Assembly (NCBI RefSeq): GCF_008629675.1
Contig: NZ_VWOX01000009.1
Coordinates: forward strand, 305,009-369,008
From: Roseiconus nitratireducens
GTDB lineage: Bacteria > Planctomycetota > Planctomycetia > Pirellulales > Pirellulaceae
Length of the DNA: 64,000 nucleotides
Reading direction: 5' to 3'
How positions within the stretch are numbered: the stretch's first letter is position 1; every line of letters begins with the position of its first letter. Shown piece after piece: positions 18,953 to 27,829 of the stretch. Both the position numbers and the translations under genes were made by a program. The notes beneath the pieces are model-generated. The model was not told the DNA's origin, ran no database searches, and was given only the letters and a program-made list of their open reading frames with translations.

Positions 18953-21055
18953 ATGGATCACGAAATTGTCGTTCGACCAATTGAGACGGCTCGGGAACTG
19001 GACTCTGTGATGGAGATCTATCGGACCCAGAAAGCATTGTTAGGATTTTTTCCGGACGAAGCTTTTAAGCAGCGAGCCGACGCCAAGCAAATCTTTATCG
19101 CTTGGTCTGGAGGCAATGCGACTGGGTACGTGCTTTTCGCAACCAACCAGCGATACGAGGTTCGCATCAACCATCTATGCGTGAAAGCCGAATTCAGAAG
19201 TCGCAAGATTGCAAAGCAACTAATCGCTGCTCTCGTAGCTGCCTACCCCGACCGCTCTCGAATCAGACTCAATTGCAGAGCTGACTATGACGCCGCCAAC
19301 GTCTACCGTCGCCTTGGATTTTCTGAACTGCGTCGATTCCCTGGCAGAAAACAAAATGGCAGCGAGCTGATTTCTTTTGGATTAGCCATCAATGAAACGC
19401 CGCTCTTCGACGCACTAGATGATCCCAGTGATACAGCAACGGTTTTGTGTGACACGATGGTTTGCATTGACATCGAGGACCCAAACCGACCGCACCACAA
19501 AGCAAGTAGCGGACTTCGCGCTGATTGGCTGGCAGATGGGATCAATTTGAAAGTTGCCCCAGAGGTCATGGCTGATCTCGGTCGACAGGATGAGCCATTG
19601 CGAAGCGAAATGATTTCGGCTGTCAAGAATGGGTGGGATCAAGTCGCGGCGGACCACCTAGAGGTAGAACAACAATTACGCGAAGTCCGCCACATCATGG
19701 GCGAGCCAAAAGATGATTCGAGTGCATCGGACCAGCGGCACATCGCTATCGCGGCAGCCGTCGAATCTGCGGCATTTGTGACACGCGATGAAGAAATCTT
19801 GAGTTTTCGTGAACCGATCCTCTGCTCTCTCGGATTGCGTTTGCTTTCGCCGTCGGAATTCATCACGCAATACGATTCGGTTTTGAACTCGCATCGTTAT
19901 CAATTTCGCGAATTGTCTCGGTCGGGCATCGAAAGGACTCGCGTTAGATCGGTCGATGAATTCGACTTGAATTTTTTCATCGACCAAACTGACGGCGAAC
20001 ATTTGAAGTCGTTTCGCGCCGCACTAGACGCCATGCTTGCCGATCCGCGAGAGTGGGAAATTTATCGAGTCCACTCTCGGACCAACGAGAACATCGCACT
20101 AATCGCGATACGAATCGTATGCGACGGTGGACGACAGATTTGTCGAATTCGTTTGAATCGTTGTCTTTTGGGTACACGTTTTGGCAGGGTCCTCGCGGAG
20201 TACTTAGCCGATCAACCGCTCGGTGCATGGCGAAGCGGTGAACGACGAGTTGTGACAATCACGGATCCGTGTCCTTCGCCGCTCATACTGGACGCCTGTT
20301 TGAGACGTGGATGGATCCCGGCAGATCGATCGCTGTGGCGGATCTCTTTGCCGGGTTGCTGGACGCAAGACGGCTTGCAAGCCGAGTTGTCTTCGCTGCG
20401 AGACTCGTGCAACGTTCCTGAAAAAGTGACCAAACAGGCTCTGCGATTCGTTACTTTGGATCATTCGGCTGCCGGAACCGAATCCAAAACCCAGCGACTA
20501 GAACAGTTGATCCATCCTGGCAAAGCCGATTTCGGTCAACTTCCAAACTGGGTTATTCCGATACGCCCCCGATGGGCGCAGGAACTTTTCGATTTTCGGC
20601 TTTGGGATCTACCGCTCCTTGACCCGGACACATCACTGGTCATCAATCCTGACTCGGTGTACTACAAACGCCCGAGAAATAGTCCAACAGCATCGCTTGG
20701 TCGAATTCTGTGGTACGTCAGCGGCGACGAGAACAAGGGTGGTGGCCGCGTGCGAGCATGTTCAGCATTGACCAGACGTGTCGCTGGTACCGTCAAAATC
20801 CTGTTTCGGGAGTTTCAGCGATTTGGCGTCTACGAGTGGCGTCACTTGATGGAACATTTCAAAGACCCTGACGCTTCGGGGATTGCGATTGAGTTCAGCA
20901 GCACCGAATTATTCGAGAACCCGGTTTCCCGTGACGACGTAAACGACATTTTGGAATCGCATGGAATGAAACGACAGATTTTTGCCTCCGCAGTGGCGAT
21001 TCCCGATGCGGCGTTTCACGCAATATATGTACGATCACTGCGAAACGAGACCTAG
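18953..21055 (+). CDS. GNAT acetyltransferase - PIN-like fusion protein
   Basis: A 700-residue multidomain protein. Residues 1-150 are a GNAT N-acetyltransferase (INHLCVKAEFRSRKIAKQLI with the acetyl-CoA loop, then DAANVYRRLGF). Residues about 165-300 look like a PIN-type ribonuclease (LCDTMVCIDIED, APEVMADLGR, SDQRHIAIAAAV, FVTRDEEIL) with the expected acidic residues. The remaining 400 residues are unassigned; the part near 590-640 (YYKRPRNSP, ILWYVSGDENKGGGRV) may be PUA/ASCH-like. The ASCH gene follows after 3 bp, so they are co-translated. Possibly an RNA-targeting toxin or defence protein. Confidence 0.72.
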   Translation: MDHEIVVRPIETARELDSVMEIYRTQKALLGFFPDEAFKQRADAKQIFIAWSGGNATGYVLFATNQRYEVRINHLCVKAEFRSRKIAKQLIAALVAAYPDRSRIRLNCRADYDAANVYRRLGFSELRRFPGRKQNGSELISFGLAINETPLFDALDDPSDTATVLCDTMVCIDIEDPNRPHHKASSGLRADWLADGINLKVAPEVMADLGRQDEPLRSEMISAVKNGWDQVAADHLEVEQQLREVRHIMGEPKDDSSASDQRHIAIAAAVESAAFVTRDEEILSFREPILCSLGLRLLSPSEFITQYDSVLNSHRYQFRELSRSGIERTRVRSVDEFDLNFFIDQTDGEHLKSFRAALDAMLADPREWEIYRVHSRTNENIALIAIRIVCDGGRQICRIRLNRCLLGTRFGRVLAEYLADQPLGAWRSGERRVVTITDPCPSPLILDACLRRGWIPADRSLWRISLPGCWTQDGLQAELSSLRDSCNVPEKVTKQALRFVTLDHSAAGTESKTQRLEQLIHPGKADFGQLPNWVIPIRPRWAQELFDFRLWDLPLLDPDTSLVINPDSVYYKRPRNSPTASLGRILWYVSGDENKGGGRVRACSALTRRVAGTVKILFREFQRFGVYEWRHLMEHFKDPDASGIAIEFSSTELFENPVSRDDVNDILESHGMKRQIFASAVAIPDAAFHAIYVRSLRNET

Positions 21056-21058
21056 CCC

Positions 21059-21532
21059 ATGCTTTTTCTTTCGATCCACCCAGAGCATGTCCAGGCAATC
21101 GTTGAAGGACGAAAGTCGGTTGAGCTTCGCAAACGCAAGCCGAGTATCGCTCCCGGTTGCATGGCGGTGATCTACGCTACAACCCCGAAATGCGAGGTCG
21201 TTGCTGTCGCCACTGTGGTGGCTCTTCAAGTTGGAGAGCCAAACGAGATTTGGCGGAACTCTGGCAAATTGGCAGCAGTGTCCAAACAAGATTTTCGTGA
21301 ATACTACGAAGGTGCTGAGAAGGCGGTTGGCATACATTTATCCAACATCGCGGTACTGAGAAAACCGATTTCATTAAAAGAGCTTCGCCGACGTTGGTGC
21401 GGATTCCAACCTCCGCAGCAGTATCGCTACTTGGACACGTCGCAACAAAATTTCATCGCGACGAGAGAGACTACGCAAAGCGGCTGCCCAACTCCCCCCA
21501 ACTCCCTAGCAACCGGCCTCCGACCTTCGTAG
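21059..21532 (+). CDS. ASCH-domain protein
   Basis: A 157-residue protein whose first 110 residues match the ASCH (PUA-like) fold: MLFLSIHPEHVQAIVEGRKS, VELRKRKPSIAPGCMAVIYA, then ISLKELRRRW. ASCH proteins bind RNA, and some have been shown to cleave it or to act on modified nucleosides. It starts 3 bp after the GNAT-PIN gene, which strongly suggests a joint function. The last 40 residues are low in recognisable structure. Confidence 0.82.
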   Translation: MLFLSIHPEHVQAIVEGRKSVELRKRKPSIAPGCMAVIYATTPKCEVVAVATVVALQVGEPNEIWRNSGKLAAVSKQDFREYYEGAEKAVGIHLSNIAVLRKPISLKELRRRWCGFQPPQQYRYLDTSQQNFIATRETTQSGCPTPPNSLATGLRPS

Positions 21533-21547
21533 TGGTTTGGCGAAGAG

Positions 21548-21874
21548 ATGGTACGAAGTTTCTATCGCCCGTGTATCAACAGGGATCACTGTGTTCCGAT
21601 CAATGACATTGAAAAACCTTGGGCGATAGACATTTCGGGACGAAGGTCTTCCAGTCCTGCCGATATCGGCGCGATATCTCGAGAGCTATTCGAACTGGCG
21701 GGCGATGCAACCGACATCAATTCAAGGCTTTACGAATCTGCATCGGTGCCCTTGAATGCCACACCTCTACAGCGGTATGTTGTCCGGGACAGAGCTATAG
21801 ATCAAGTTTTACATGTACCTTCCGCGGTACATGGAAATACGGATGACTACTTAGCCATCAGGTTGAAGACTTAA
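21548..21874 (+). CDS. Hypothetical small protein, doubtful
   Basis: A 108-residue frame just after the ASCH gene. It reads reasonably (SSPADIGAISRELFELAGDA) but has no family feature and no clear ribosome site. It may be a gene remnant. Two frames compete in this interval, so it is weakly supported. Confidence 0.3.
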   Translation: MVRSFYRPCINRDHCVPINDIEKPWAIDISGRRSSSPADIGAISRELFELAGDATDINSRLYESASVPLNATPLQRYVVRDRAIDQVLHVPSAVHGNTDDYLAIRLKT

Positions 21875-21919
21875 AATGCTAATTGGCGAAAACTGGCTGT
21901 TAGTCGGAGTCCATCAATC

Positions 21920-22528
21920 ATGAACAAAGACGACTTGCGTCAAGCGATCACGCTTGGACGCGAGCAACGAGGAACCGAGTTCAAAGGCCCAGGCAAGCGG
22001 ACTGACAAACACTTCCGCGCGAGGGTAGTACGCGCCATTTTGGGCATGTCCAACAAGCCAGGTGGCGGCAATGTGATTATCGGCGTTGACGATGACGGCT
22101 CCGCCTTAAATCCCACCGGTCTCACTGCCGATGAAATCTCAACTTGGTCATATGATGACTTGGCAAGCAACGTTTCTACCTACGCAGACCCCTACATTGA
22201 TTTCGACGTTTCAGTGGTACAATTGGACGGCGACTCATTCGTTGTCGTAACGGTTAGTCAATTCGAAAGACTCCCGGTAATTTGCAAGCGTGATTACCAG
22301 GGCGTTTTGAGGAACGGCGCGATGTACGTTCGGCGTCGCGGCAAGAACGAGACTGTTGAAGTACCATCGCACGTTGAGATGAGAGAGGTGTTGGAACGGG
22401 CTGCAGAGATTGTCGCACGAGAGATCGTTGCATCACACGAAATGCTCACGACGAGCAGACAGACCAAGGAAGATGCCTTAAAGACTTTCTCTGCCAAATT
22501 TGACAATGAGGCCGAGGATTTGCTGTGA
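21920..22528 (+). CDS. AlbA_2 (Schlafen-type) nucleic-acid-binding protein
   Basis: A 202-residue protein. Residues about 10-140 show the AlbA_2 pattern: EQRGTEFKG, FRARVVRAILGMSN, GGGNVIIGVDDDG, then VVVTVSQFERLPVICKRDY and GAMYVRRRGKNETV. This domain is shared with Schlafen proteins and with many bacterial defence and regulatory proteins. The stop overlaps the GTG start of the next gene (GTGA), so the two are translationally coupled. Confidence 0.82.
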   Translation: MNKDDLRQAITLGREQRGTEFKGPGKRTDKHFRARVVRAILGMSNKPGGGNVIIGVDDDGSALNPTGLTADEISTWSYDDLASNVSTYADPYIDFDVSVVQLDGDSFVVVTVSQFERLPVICKRDYQGVLRNGAMYVRRRGKNETVEVPSHVEMREVLERAAEIVAREIVASHEMLTTSRQTKEDALKTFSAKFDNEAEDLL

Positions 22529-23211
22529 CCACTTTGATAGAGAAGATTCGATCGCGTGGCTCTTGGACTATCCGGATTCGGCCGATTGAGTTCGAAGCTC
22601 ATCGCGTTGACAGACTCGCGCAATTAGTTGACGCCGTGCAAACTTCTCGCGTTGAATTGCGTGGCTGGGATTTTCCGCATATCGACCCTAATACAGTTCC
22701 GGTCCGAATGAGCGAGTATGTCGAACAGCAGACTGACTGGGAGCAGTACGTCGAGCTTTGGCGAGCCTACAAGAGCGGTCAGTTCATCTCGGTAAGTGGC
22801 ATGTCTTGCGATTGGCGAGACCAATCCAAAACACTATGGCCAGCGGAGCCTGGCTGGCGATCTGGTACTTCGTTAAGCGCTGAGAGTAGTATCTTCCGGT
22901 TCGTGGAGGCGTTTGAGTTTGCTGCAAAGTGGACACGAGCCGTGCCGGTAGGAGAGGAGATGTCAGTTTCTGTAAAAGTCGCCGGGTTACGAGATCGTGC
23001 GTTGCAACTCAGCCCGGACCGGATGGCCTCGCGATTCAACTACACGAGTTCTGTCGACGAGTTCACTTGGGAAGAACAATACTCAACGTCCGCCGTGTTC
23101 TCGTCTCCAAGGGAAAACGCTGTAGAGCCAGCAACAGAGCTGTTCGAGTTGTTTGGTTTGGATATCGATAAGTCGTTCATACGTGATATGCAAGCTAAGC
23201 TGCTGGGTTAA
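22525..23211 (+). CDS. Partner of the AlbA_2 protein, unknown function
   Basis: A 228-residue protein starting at GTG 22525, overlapping the AlbA_2 stop by 4 bp. The sequence (FEAHRVDRLAQLVDAVQ, VELRGWDFPHID, LWRAYKSGQFISVSGMS) matches no family I know. The tight coupling implies a two-protein system. The opening 'RIRPIEFEAHRVDRLAQL' resembles proteins found next to AlbA_2 genes in other islands, but this is recollection rather than evidence. Confidence 0.6.
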   Translation: MTTLIEKIRSRGSWTIRIRPIEFEAHRVDRLAQLVDAVQTSRVELRGWDFPHIDPNTVPVRMSEYVEQQTDWEQYVELWRAYKSGQFISVSGMSCDWRDQSKTLWPAEPGWRSGTSLSAESSIFRFVEAFEFAAKWTRAVPVGEEMSVSVKVAGLRDRALQLSPDRMASRFNYTSSVDEFTWEEQYSTSAVFSSPRENAVEPATELFELFGLDIDKSFIRDMQAKLLG

Positions 23212-23525
23212 AAATCCATTTGTGCAATCGCACGCGGCATTATGGGATCGCTTGAGCGGTTCCAGAGTCTACACCGCGCGGTTTCACAGTTGGAAAGTCG
23301 CCTCTCCGTGGCGGTGACGGTAGTTTTCATTGCGAAGCCTGTATAAATCTTGACAATTTTCATACTTCACTCGATTGCACATTCTCCATCTGGGAGAATT
23401 GGACAGAATTGCCATGGGTTACGATATCCGAAGCGTCACGACACTGAACTCGCATCAACGATCTCACCAAGGCCTCATCGGCTGTTGGGCAGTATGATGC
23501 CGTCGGATGCAGATTGACTGGACCG
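23212..23525. other. Intergenic region
   Basis: About 310 bp with lower GC. There is a TTGACA at about 23,351 but no matching -10 at normal spacing. Nothing else is supported. Confidence 0.45.
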
Positions 23526-24866
23526 ATGCAGCACCCAACCAAACGACGTAGTCAAATGATTCACGCGACTCGATTACCGAACCCGCTTATCATTCAGCCA
23601 CCTACTGGCCGTAGCAAGCTGGGCGTTTTTGAATTCGATCCTCGACAAATCAACAGCCCCAAAGGCATCCCTGCCAACCCGGTTGACTGTGGAACAAACC
23701 CAGCTTTCACCTCCAAGCTACTCAACGGAACCAAAATACCCAGTTTGATCTTCGATGCTTGGCCGTTCTTTCACGCGGCAGCAAAGACCGAGCTAGCAAG
23801 ATCGTTTTCTGCAGGCTGTTCGGTCTATCACGGAATGGCGATCACGGGCGTTCATGGCAACATGGTGCGGTGGGATCAACCCACACTCCGCATTCGGCGT
23901 GGAGGTATTCTCTCGCGAAAGGATGCCTCAAGGACTTATCTTTCTAGTCGATTCGGCGAGGCGTGTGCCTACCTGTTCATGAAGGACGGCGGTTTCCACT
24001 ACTGGGACCATCTCCCCTCTTTGGTTGACCGAGTTATGGGAATTGGAGTATCGCATCCTGAGTCGGTTCATCGCGCAAGGGTAATCAAGAGTAGATTGAA
24101 AGCAGCACAGAAGAAAAGGAATCAAACTGGGGTAATGAGGCAGCCTGACTTTGTTTTCGAGAAACCTAATAACGAGCGTGCGCTAGTTGAGTCTAAGGGG
24201 CGCATGATCACTCCGGGGAAACGCCCACGATTTAAGCGAGATCTTAGAGAAGCTCTTAGCCAAATATGTGTTTGGCAGTCACTTATCACTGGTAAGATAA
24301 AGGCTTATGGCATAGGGACTTATTTGAGAGAAGTTGGTGACCAAGGCGACGAGTCTCTTCTAGCCTACGTCGACCCGCCTGGTAACAACGACGATGAGTC
24401 AATTATCGAATTTCCGGACGACGCTGTTCGCCGCGGCAACTTCGGTGCATGGCTTAACGGGATGGGTCTGTCGAAAGCAGCTTATTCCTTGGCATTCATC
24501 GAAGAGAGAGCAGGTGAACCAGTAGAGCTGCCAGTGATAAAAGTTGCAAATCTCGACATTGCAATTTCTGTTACGGATGGTTTTAGTCCATGGTTAGAAT
24601 ACCCGATGATTTACGATCACGACTTCAACTTCTTTGTTCCGGGTGCTTTGGTGCTTGGAATCGAGCTAAGCCGAATGCGTGTTTTAGAATCTGCGATCTC
24701 AAATACGCAATCGCTAGAACTCTTGGAGCTCCCCGACTTGGCGGTTGATGACATCAATTTCTCGCAAATCGAAGGCATATACGGAAGCGTATTTCCGGAT
24801 GGGTCATTCTTCGGATTGGTTCGGGGCGTCGGTCATGAAATCCGAAGTGAAGTGTTCAAACTCTAA
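23526..24866 (+). CDS. PD-(D/E)XK-like protein of unknown role
   Basis: A protein of about 446 residues. ATG 23526 is preferred over the TTG at 23514; an ATG at 23556 is also possible. Its middle contains RQPDFVFEKPN followed by ALVESKGRM, a PD...ExK arrangement typical of restriction-like nuclease folds, then a helix with SQICVWQSLITGK as often follows such cores. The N- and C-terminal parts are unrecognised. Codon choice is less GC-rich than the backbone, suggesting transfer. Might be a defence nuclease; not proven. Confidence 0.62.
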   Translation: MQHPTKRRSQMIHATRLPNPLIIQPPTGRSKLGVFEFDPRQINSPKGIPANPVDCGTNPAFTSKLLNGTKIPSLIFDAWPFFHAAAKTELARSFSAGCSVYHGMAITGVHGNMVRWDQPTLRIRRGGILSRKDASRTYLSSRFGEACAYLFMKDGGFHYWDHLPSLVDRVMGIGVSHPESVHRARVIKSRLKAAQKKRNQTGVMRQPDFVFEKPNNERALVESKGRMITPGKRPRFKRDLREALSQICVWQSLITGKIKAYGIGTYLREVGDQGDESLLAYVDPPGNNDDESIIEFPDDAVRRGNFGAWLNGMGLSKAAYSLAFIEERAGEPVELPVIKVANLDIAISVTDGFSPWLEYPMIYDHDFNFFVPGALVLGIELSRMRVLESAISNTQSLELLELPDLAVDDINFSQIEGIYGSVFPDGSFFGLVRGVGHEIRSEVFKL

Positions 24867-25113
24867 TTATCGCGATAACCAATTCAAAACTGACTGGATC
24901 CGCCACCTATGCGGATTGGCCAATTGCATGTGATGCATCGGCTGGACAAGTTTCGCTGACTTGCCGCCCCCAAGAGTCTCTATCGGTGCCCACGACCGAC
25001 GCGAGCTTCGCTGCTCCGGCGGTCATCACCGGAGGTTTGGTTGACCTGCATTTGCTGCAACAGACTCATCTAATCGCCAGGATACCAGAGACTGCCCACG
25101 AGCACGTCCCGGT

Positions 25114-25479
25114 TCACAACGCCCTCCACATCTGCCGTTGTGCATCCCAACACGCCGTAGCCGCAATCGGCCGAATATCGTGCTCGGAGATGCAGGATTC
25201 ACCTCGCTTGACCGGTGGTAGCCGCAGAATCTCCTCCTGAATATCCGGAGCCAACAACAACAGATCCATGATCTGCGTCAACCTCGCCCGGCTCACGTAA
25301 CCCAGCCGCGCGATCTCCGCCTGGTCGGCCACGACGCCGTTGCGGATCAACTGGTCCAACCGAATCGCCAGCGCCATCAACTTCGTCACGCGGGGCAACC
25401 TGGCGGGAGACTCTTCGTTGCCGGAGCGTCCTGACTTAGCCTTCGCCCCAAAAGCCACCTTGTGGTTGGTCGTCGTCAC
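25114..25479 (-). CDS. Small HTH partner of the serine recombinase
   Basis: A 121-residue protein starting at GTG 25479, overlapping the recombinase stop by 4 bp. The middle (VADQAEIARLGYVSRARLTQ, then IMDLLLLAPDIQEEILRLPP) is a helix-turn-helix of the kind found in ParB/KorB-type proteins. Such small genes commonly follow DUF2924 and a large serine recombinase in mobile elements. It may guide recombination or regulate the operon. Confidence 0.7.
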   Translation of the reverse strand: MTTTNHKVAFGAKAKSGRSGNEESPARLPRVTKLMALAIRLDQLIRNGVVADQAEIARLGYVSRARLTQIMDLLLLAPDIQEEILRLPPVKRGESCISEHDIRPIAATACWDAQRQMWRAL

Positions 25480-27017
25480 GCCGCCTCCTCCGCTTCGCTT
25501 GTGAACTCATCCGCCAGCGACCGGACACCCGTCGGTCGGTACGTGATCGACAGGTCGCCGCTGCGACCGTCGTATATGATCCGTTCGATGAGCAGTTCCA
25601 CGATCCGGGCCTGATCGCGTGGTGGGAGAGCGGCCCAAACGCCATCGAACTGTGTCAGCGATTCCAAGACCTGCGCGTCATCGACAACGGCATCGCGGAG
25701 GGTGCCCAATTCCGCGTCGATCTCTTTCATCCGGGCTTCGGCCACCCGGATTCGCTCGTGGACGTCGGCAAGGCGACCGTCGTCGGGATCTTCGCCTGCC
25801 AATCTGCCGAGTTCGGCAAAGTCCATCCGGATGTCATGGTTCAGCCCGGCTTTCTCGCTCGTCAGTCGTTTGATCCCGCGCTCACGTTGTTGGCGGATTT
25901 CCTCTACCGTCGTGTCGACCACAGTAGGGTCGGATCCGATCCGGCTAATTTGGTCGACGATGAACGCCTCAATCTCCCCGGCGGGGATGGATGGCGACGG
26001 GCAATTAGCCCAACCGTTCTTCTGGGCATGCTGGCAGACGTAATACCGGTACAGCCGGGTTCCCTTCTTTGAGAACGAATGGCTCATCGCGCAGTCGCAA
26101 GCGCCGCATCGCACAAGGCCGCGTAAGAGAGCGTTGTGCTTGTTTCGGACGCCACGGCCCCCACTCTTGCCATTGTTCTCCAGTTGCCGCTGGACCGCCG
26201 TGAAGAGATCGCCATCCACAATGCCCGGATGCTCACCGTCGTGGGTTTCATCCTTGTAACGGATCTTCCCGATATAGGTGACGTTGGTCAGCAGTTGATA
26301 GAGAGACGACTTGTTGAATCGCCGGCCGCCCCGCTCTGCCCCCTTCTTCGTCTGCCAGCGTTTGGTGCGCCAGCCCCGGCCGTTGATCTCCCGGGCTACA
26401 TCCAATAGCGACTTCCGCTGGCGGTACATCTCGAAGATCTCTCTCACCCGCTCTGCTTCCGTCTCATCGACCACCAGTTTTCGATCCACGACGTTGTAAC
26501 CCAAGACGGGCATCCCGCCGGACCATTTCCCCTTGCGCCGTGCCGCGGCGATCTTGTCTCGGGTTCGCTCCGAAATCATCTCGCGTTCGAACTGTGCGAA
26601 TGACAACAGCACATTGAGAATCAGCCGCCCCATCGAGCTGGCCGTGTTGAACGCCTGCGTCACGCTGACGAATGCCACGTTCTGGCGATCGAATGTCTCC
26701 ATGATCTTGGCGAAGTCCATCAGGCTGCGGCTCAGACGGTCCACCTTGTACACGACCACGCAGTCGATCTTGCCGGCCTCGATGTCATTGATCAGCCGCC
26801 GTAGCCCGGGACGCTCCATGTTCGCGCCGGTGAATCCGCCGTCGTCGTAGCGGGTCGTAATGCACGTCCAGCCTTCGTGTCGCTGGCTTTCGATGTACGC
26901 TTCACCGGCGTCACGCTGGGCATCCAGCGTGTTGTATTCCTGCTCGAGGCCCTCCTCGGTCGACTTCCGGGTGTAGATGGCACAGCGGACGGTCTTTTTC
27001 GCGCTTCCCTTGCTCAT
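25476..27017 (-). CDS. Large serine recombinase
   Basis: A 513-residue site-specific recombinase. ATG 27017 gives MSKGSAKKTVRCAIYTRKST; the open frame further upstream is not needed. The catalytic domain has the YTRKST serine, DGGFTGANMERPGL, YKVDRLSRSLMDF and an ERTRDKI helix. Then follows the recombinase domain, and a zinc ribbon (CGACDCAMSHSF...YYVCQH...C) with a coiled coil. These proteins integrate and excise phages and islands. It overlaps both neighbours by 4 bp, in a three-gene operon. Confidence 0.96.
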   Translation of the reverse strand: MSKGSAKKTVRCAIYTRKSTEEGLEQEYNTLDAQRDAGEAYIESQRHEGWTCITTRYDDGGFTGANMERPGLRRLINDIEAGKIDCVVVYKVDRLSRSLMDFAKIMETFDRQNVAFVSVTQAFNTASSMGRLILNVLLSFAQFEREMISERTRDKIAAARRKGKWSGGMPVLGYNVVDRKLVVDETEAERVREIFEMYRQRKSLLDVAREINGRGWRTKRWQTKKGAERGGRRFNKSSLYQLLTNVTYIGKIRYKDETHDGEHPGIVDGDLFTAVQRQLENNGKSGGRGVRNKHNALLRGLVRCGACDCAMSHSFSKKGTRLYRYYVCQHAQKNGWANCPSPSIPAGEIEAFIVDQISRIGSDPTVVDTTVEEIRQQRERGIKRLTSEKAGLNHDIRMDFAELGRLAGEDPDDGRLADVHERIRVAEARMKEIDAELGTLRDAVVDDAQVLESLTQFDGVWAALPPRDQARIVELLIERIIYDGRSGDLSITYRPTGVRSLADEFTSEAEEAA

Positions 27018-27511
27018 GACTTGCCTCCGTTGCGAAGTCCGAAGAAATGGAACCCGTTCCAGTGTTTGCCGGTGACGGCTTTGGCGACGGCGGTCAATGA
27101 TCTGTAGCGTTCGCCCTCCCATTCGAAACCGTCCTTCAGGACCGTCACCATCACAGCCCGGCCCTTGTAGACGCGGCGGAGCGTCGTGCCGGGCAGCAGT
27201 TCCCTAGTCGGTTGCACCTTTAATTTCTTTGTGATGGTGCGATCGTCTGAGCCGGTGAAAGTCTTAGGTGGCCTCGGCGGTGTCATCCGCAAATCGGCAT
27301 CGTTGGCGATTTCCAGCGCACGCCGCCGCGCTCTCTCGGAGAGGTCACCCTCCTCATTGGCCTGCATCCGCCAGGCGATCCGTTTGACCAACCACTGTTT
27401 GTTTCGAGCGTTGGTCGATTCTCCGAACACGCCGGCGTACTTCTCGCGAAGTTGGCCGACGGTCATTTGCCGCATCTGGGCGACTTCTTTGTCAATGTTC
27501 AGTCTTGCCAC
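27014..27511 (-). CDS. DUF2924 protein
   Basis: A 165-residue protein starting at GTG 27511. The N-terminal half (MTVGQLREKYAGVFGE, NKQWLVKRIAWRMQ) and C-terminal half (LLPGTTLRRVYKGRAVMVTV, then GFEWEGERYRSLTAVAKAVT) are typical of DUF2924, a family nearly always next to large serine recombinases. The C-terminal part resembles DNA-binding domains. It overlaps the recombinase by 4 bp. Probably a recombination accessory factor. Confidence 0.88.
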   Translation of the reverse strand: MARLNIDKEVAQMRQMTVGQLREKYAGVFGESTNARNKQWLVKRIAWRMQANEEGDLSERARRRALEIANDADLRMTPPRPPKTFTGSDDRTITKKLKVQPTRELLPGTTLRRVYKGRAVMVTVLKDGFEWEGERYRSLTAVAKAVTGKHWNGFHFFGLRNGGKS

Positions 27512-27543
27512 GTGTGAATCTCCTTTTTGGCGTCTCTGGACAG

Positions 27544-27750
27544 TTAACCCGTGTGGACACTGAGCACCGTTTCCGCGGACGGATCAAGCGGCTGGGGCGC
27601 GGGTTTCAGAGAGGATTCGGAAGAGTTTTCACCCGTTTGCGAGGCTACCGCGTCCCTTCCAATTCGAAGGAACACGCCGGCGAAGATGCTGACGATCTCG
27701 TGGCAACGCTCATCCGGTGACATGTCCGCAACATCCGTGCAAAGCAACAT
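27544..27750 (-). CDS. Small protein upstream of DUF2924
   Basis: A 68-residue frame, with an alternative ATG at 27,723. The stretch SPDERCHEIVSIFAGVFLRI resembles short proteins seen just upstream of DUF2924/recombinase pairs in other elements. It is 32 bp upstream of DUF2924 on the same strand, so it may be the first gene of the operon. The opposite strand is also open, so support is moderate. Confidence 0.45.
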   Translation of the reverse strand: MLLCTDVADMSPDERCHEIVSIFAGVFLRIGRDAVASQTGENSSESSLKPAPQPLDPSAETVLSVHTG

Positions 27751-27829
27751 CGATCTGCTTGGTTTGGAAGGTCAGAGTGGGTTGGCGGGAATCCGCACTC
27801 TGCCGGCTTGTCCATGAAATGCCCGCCTC

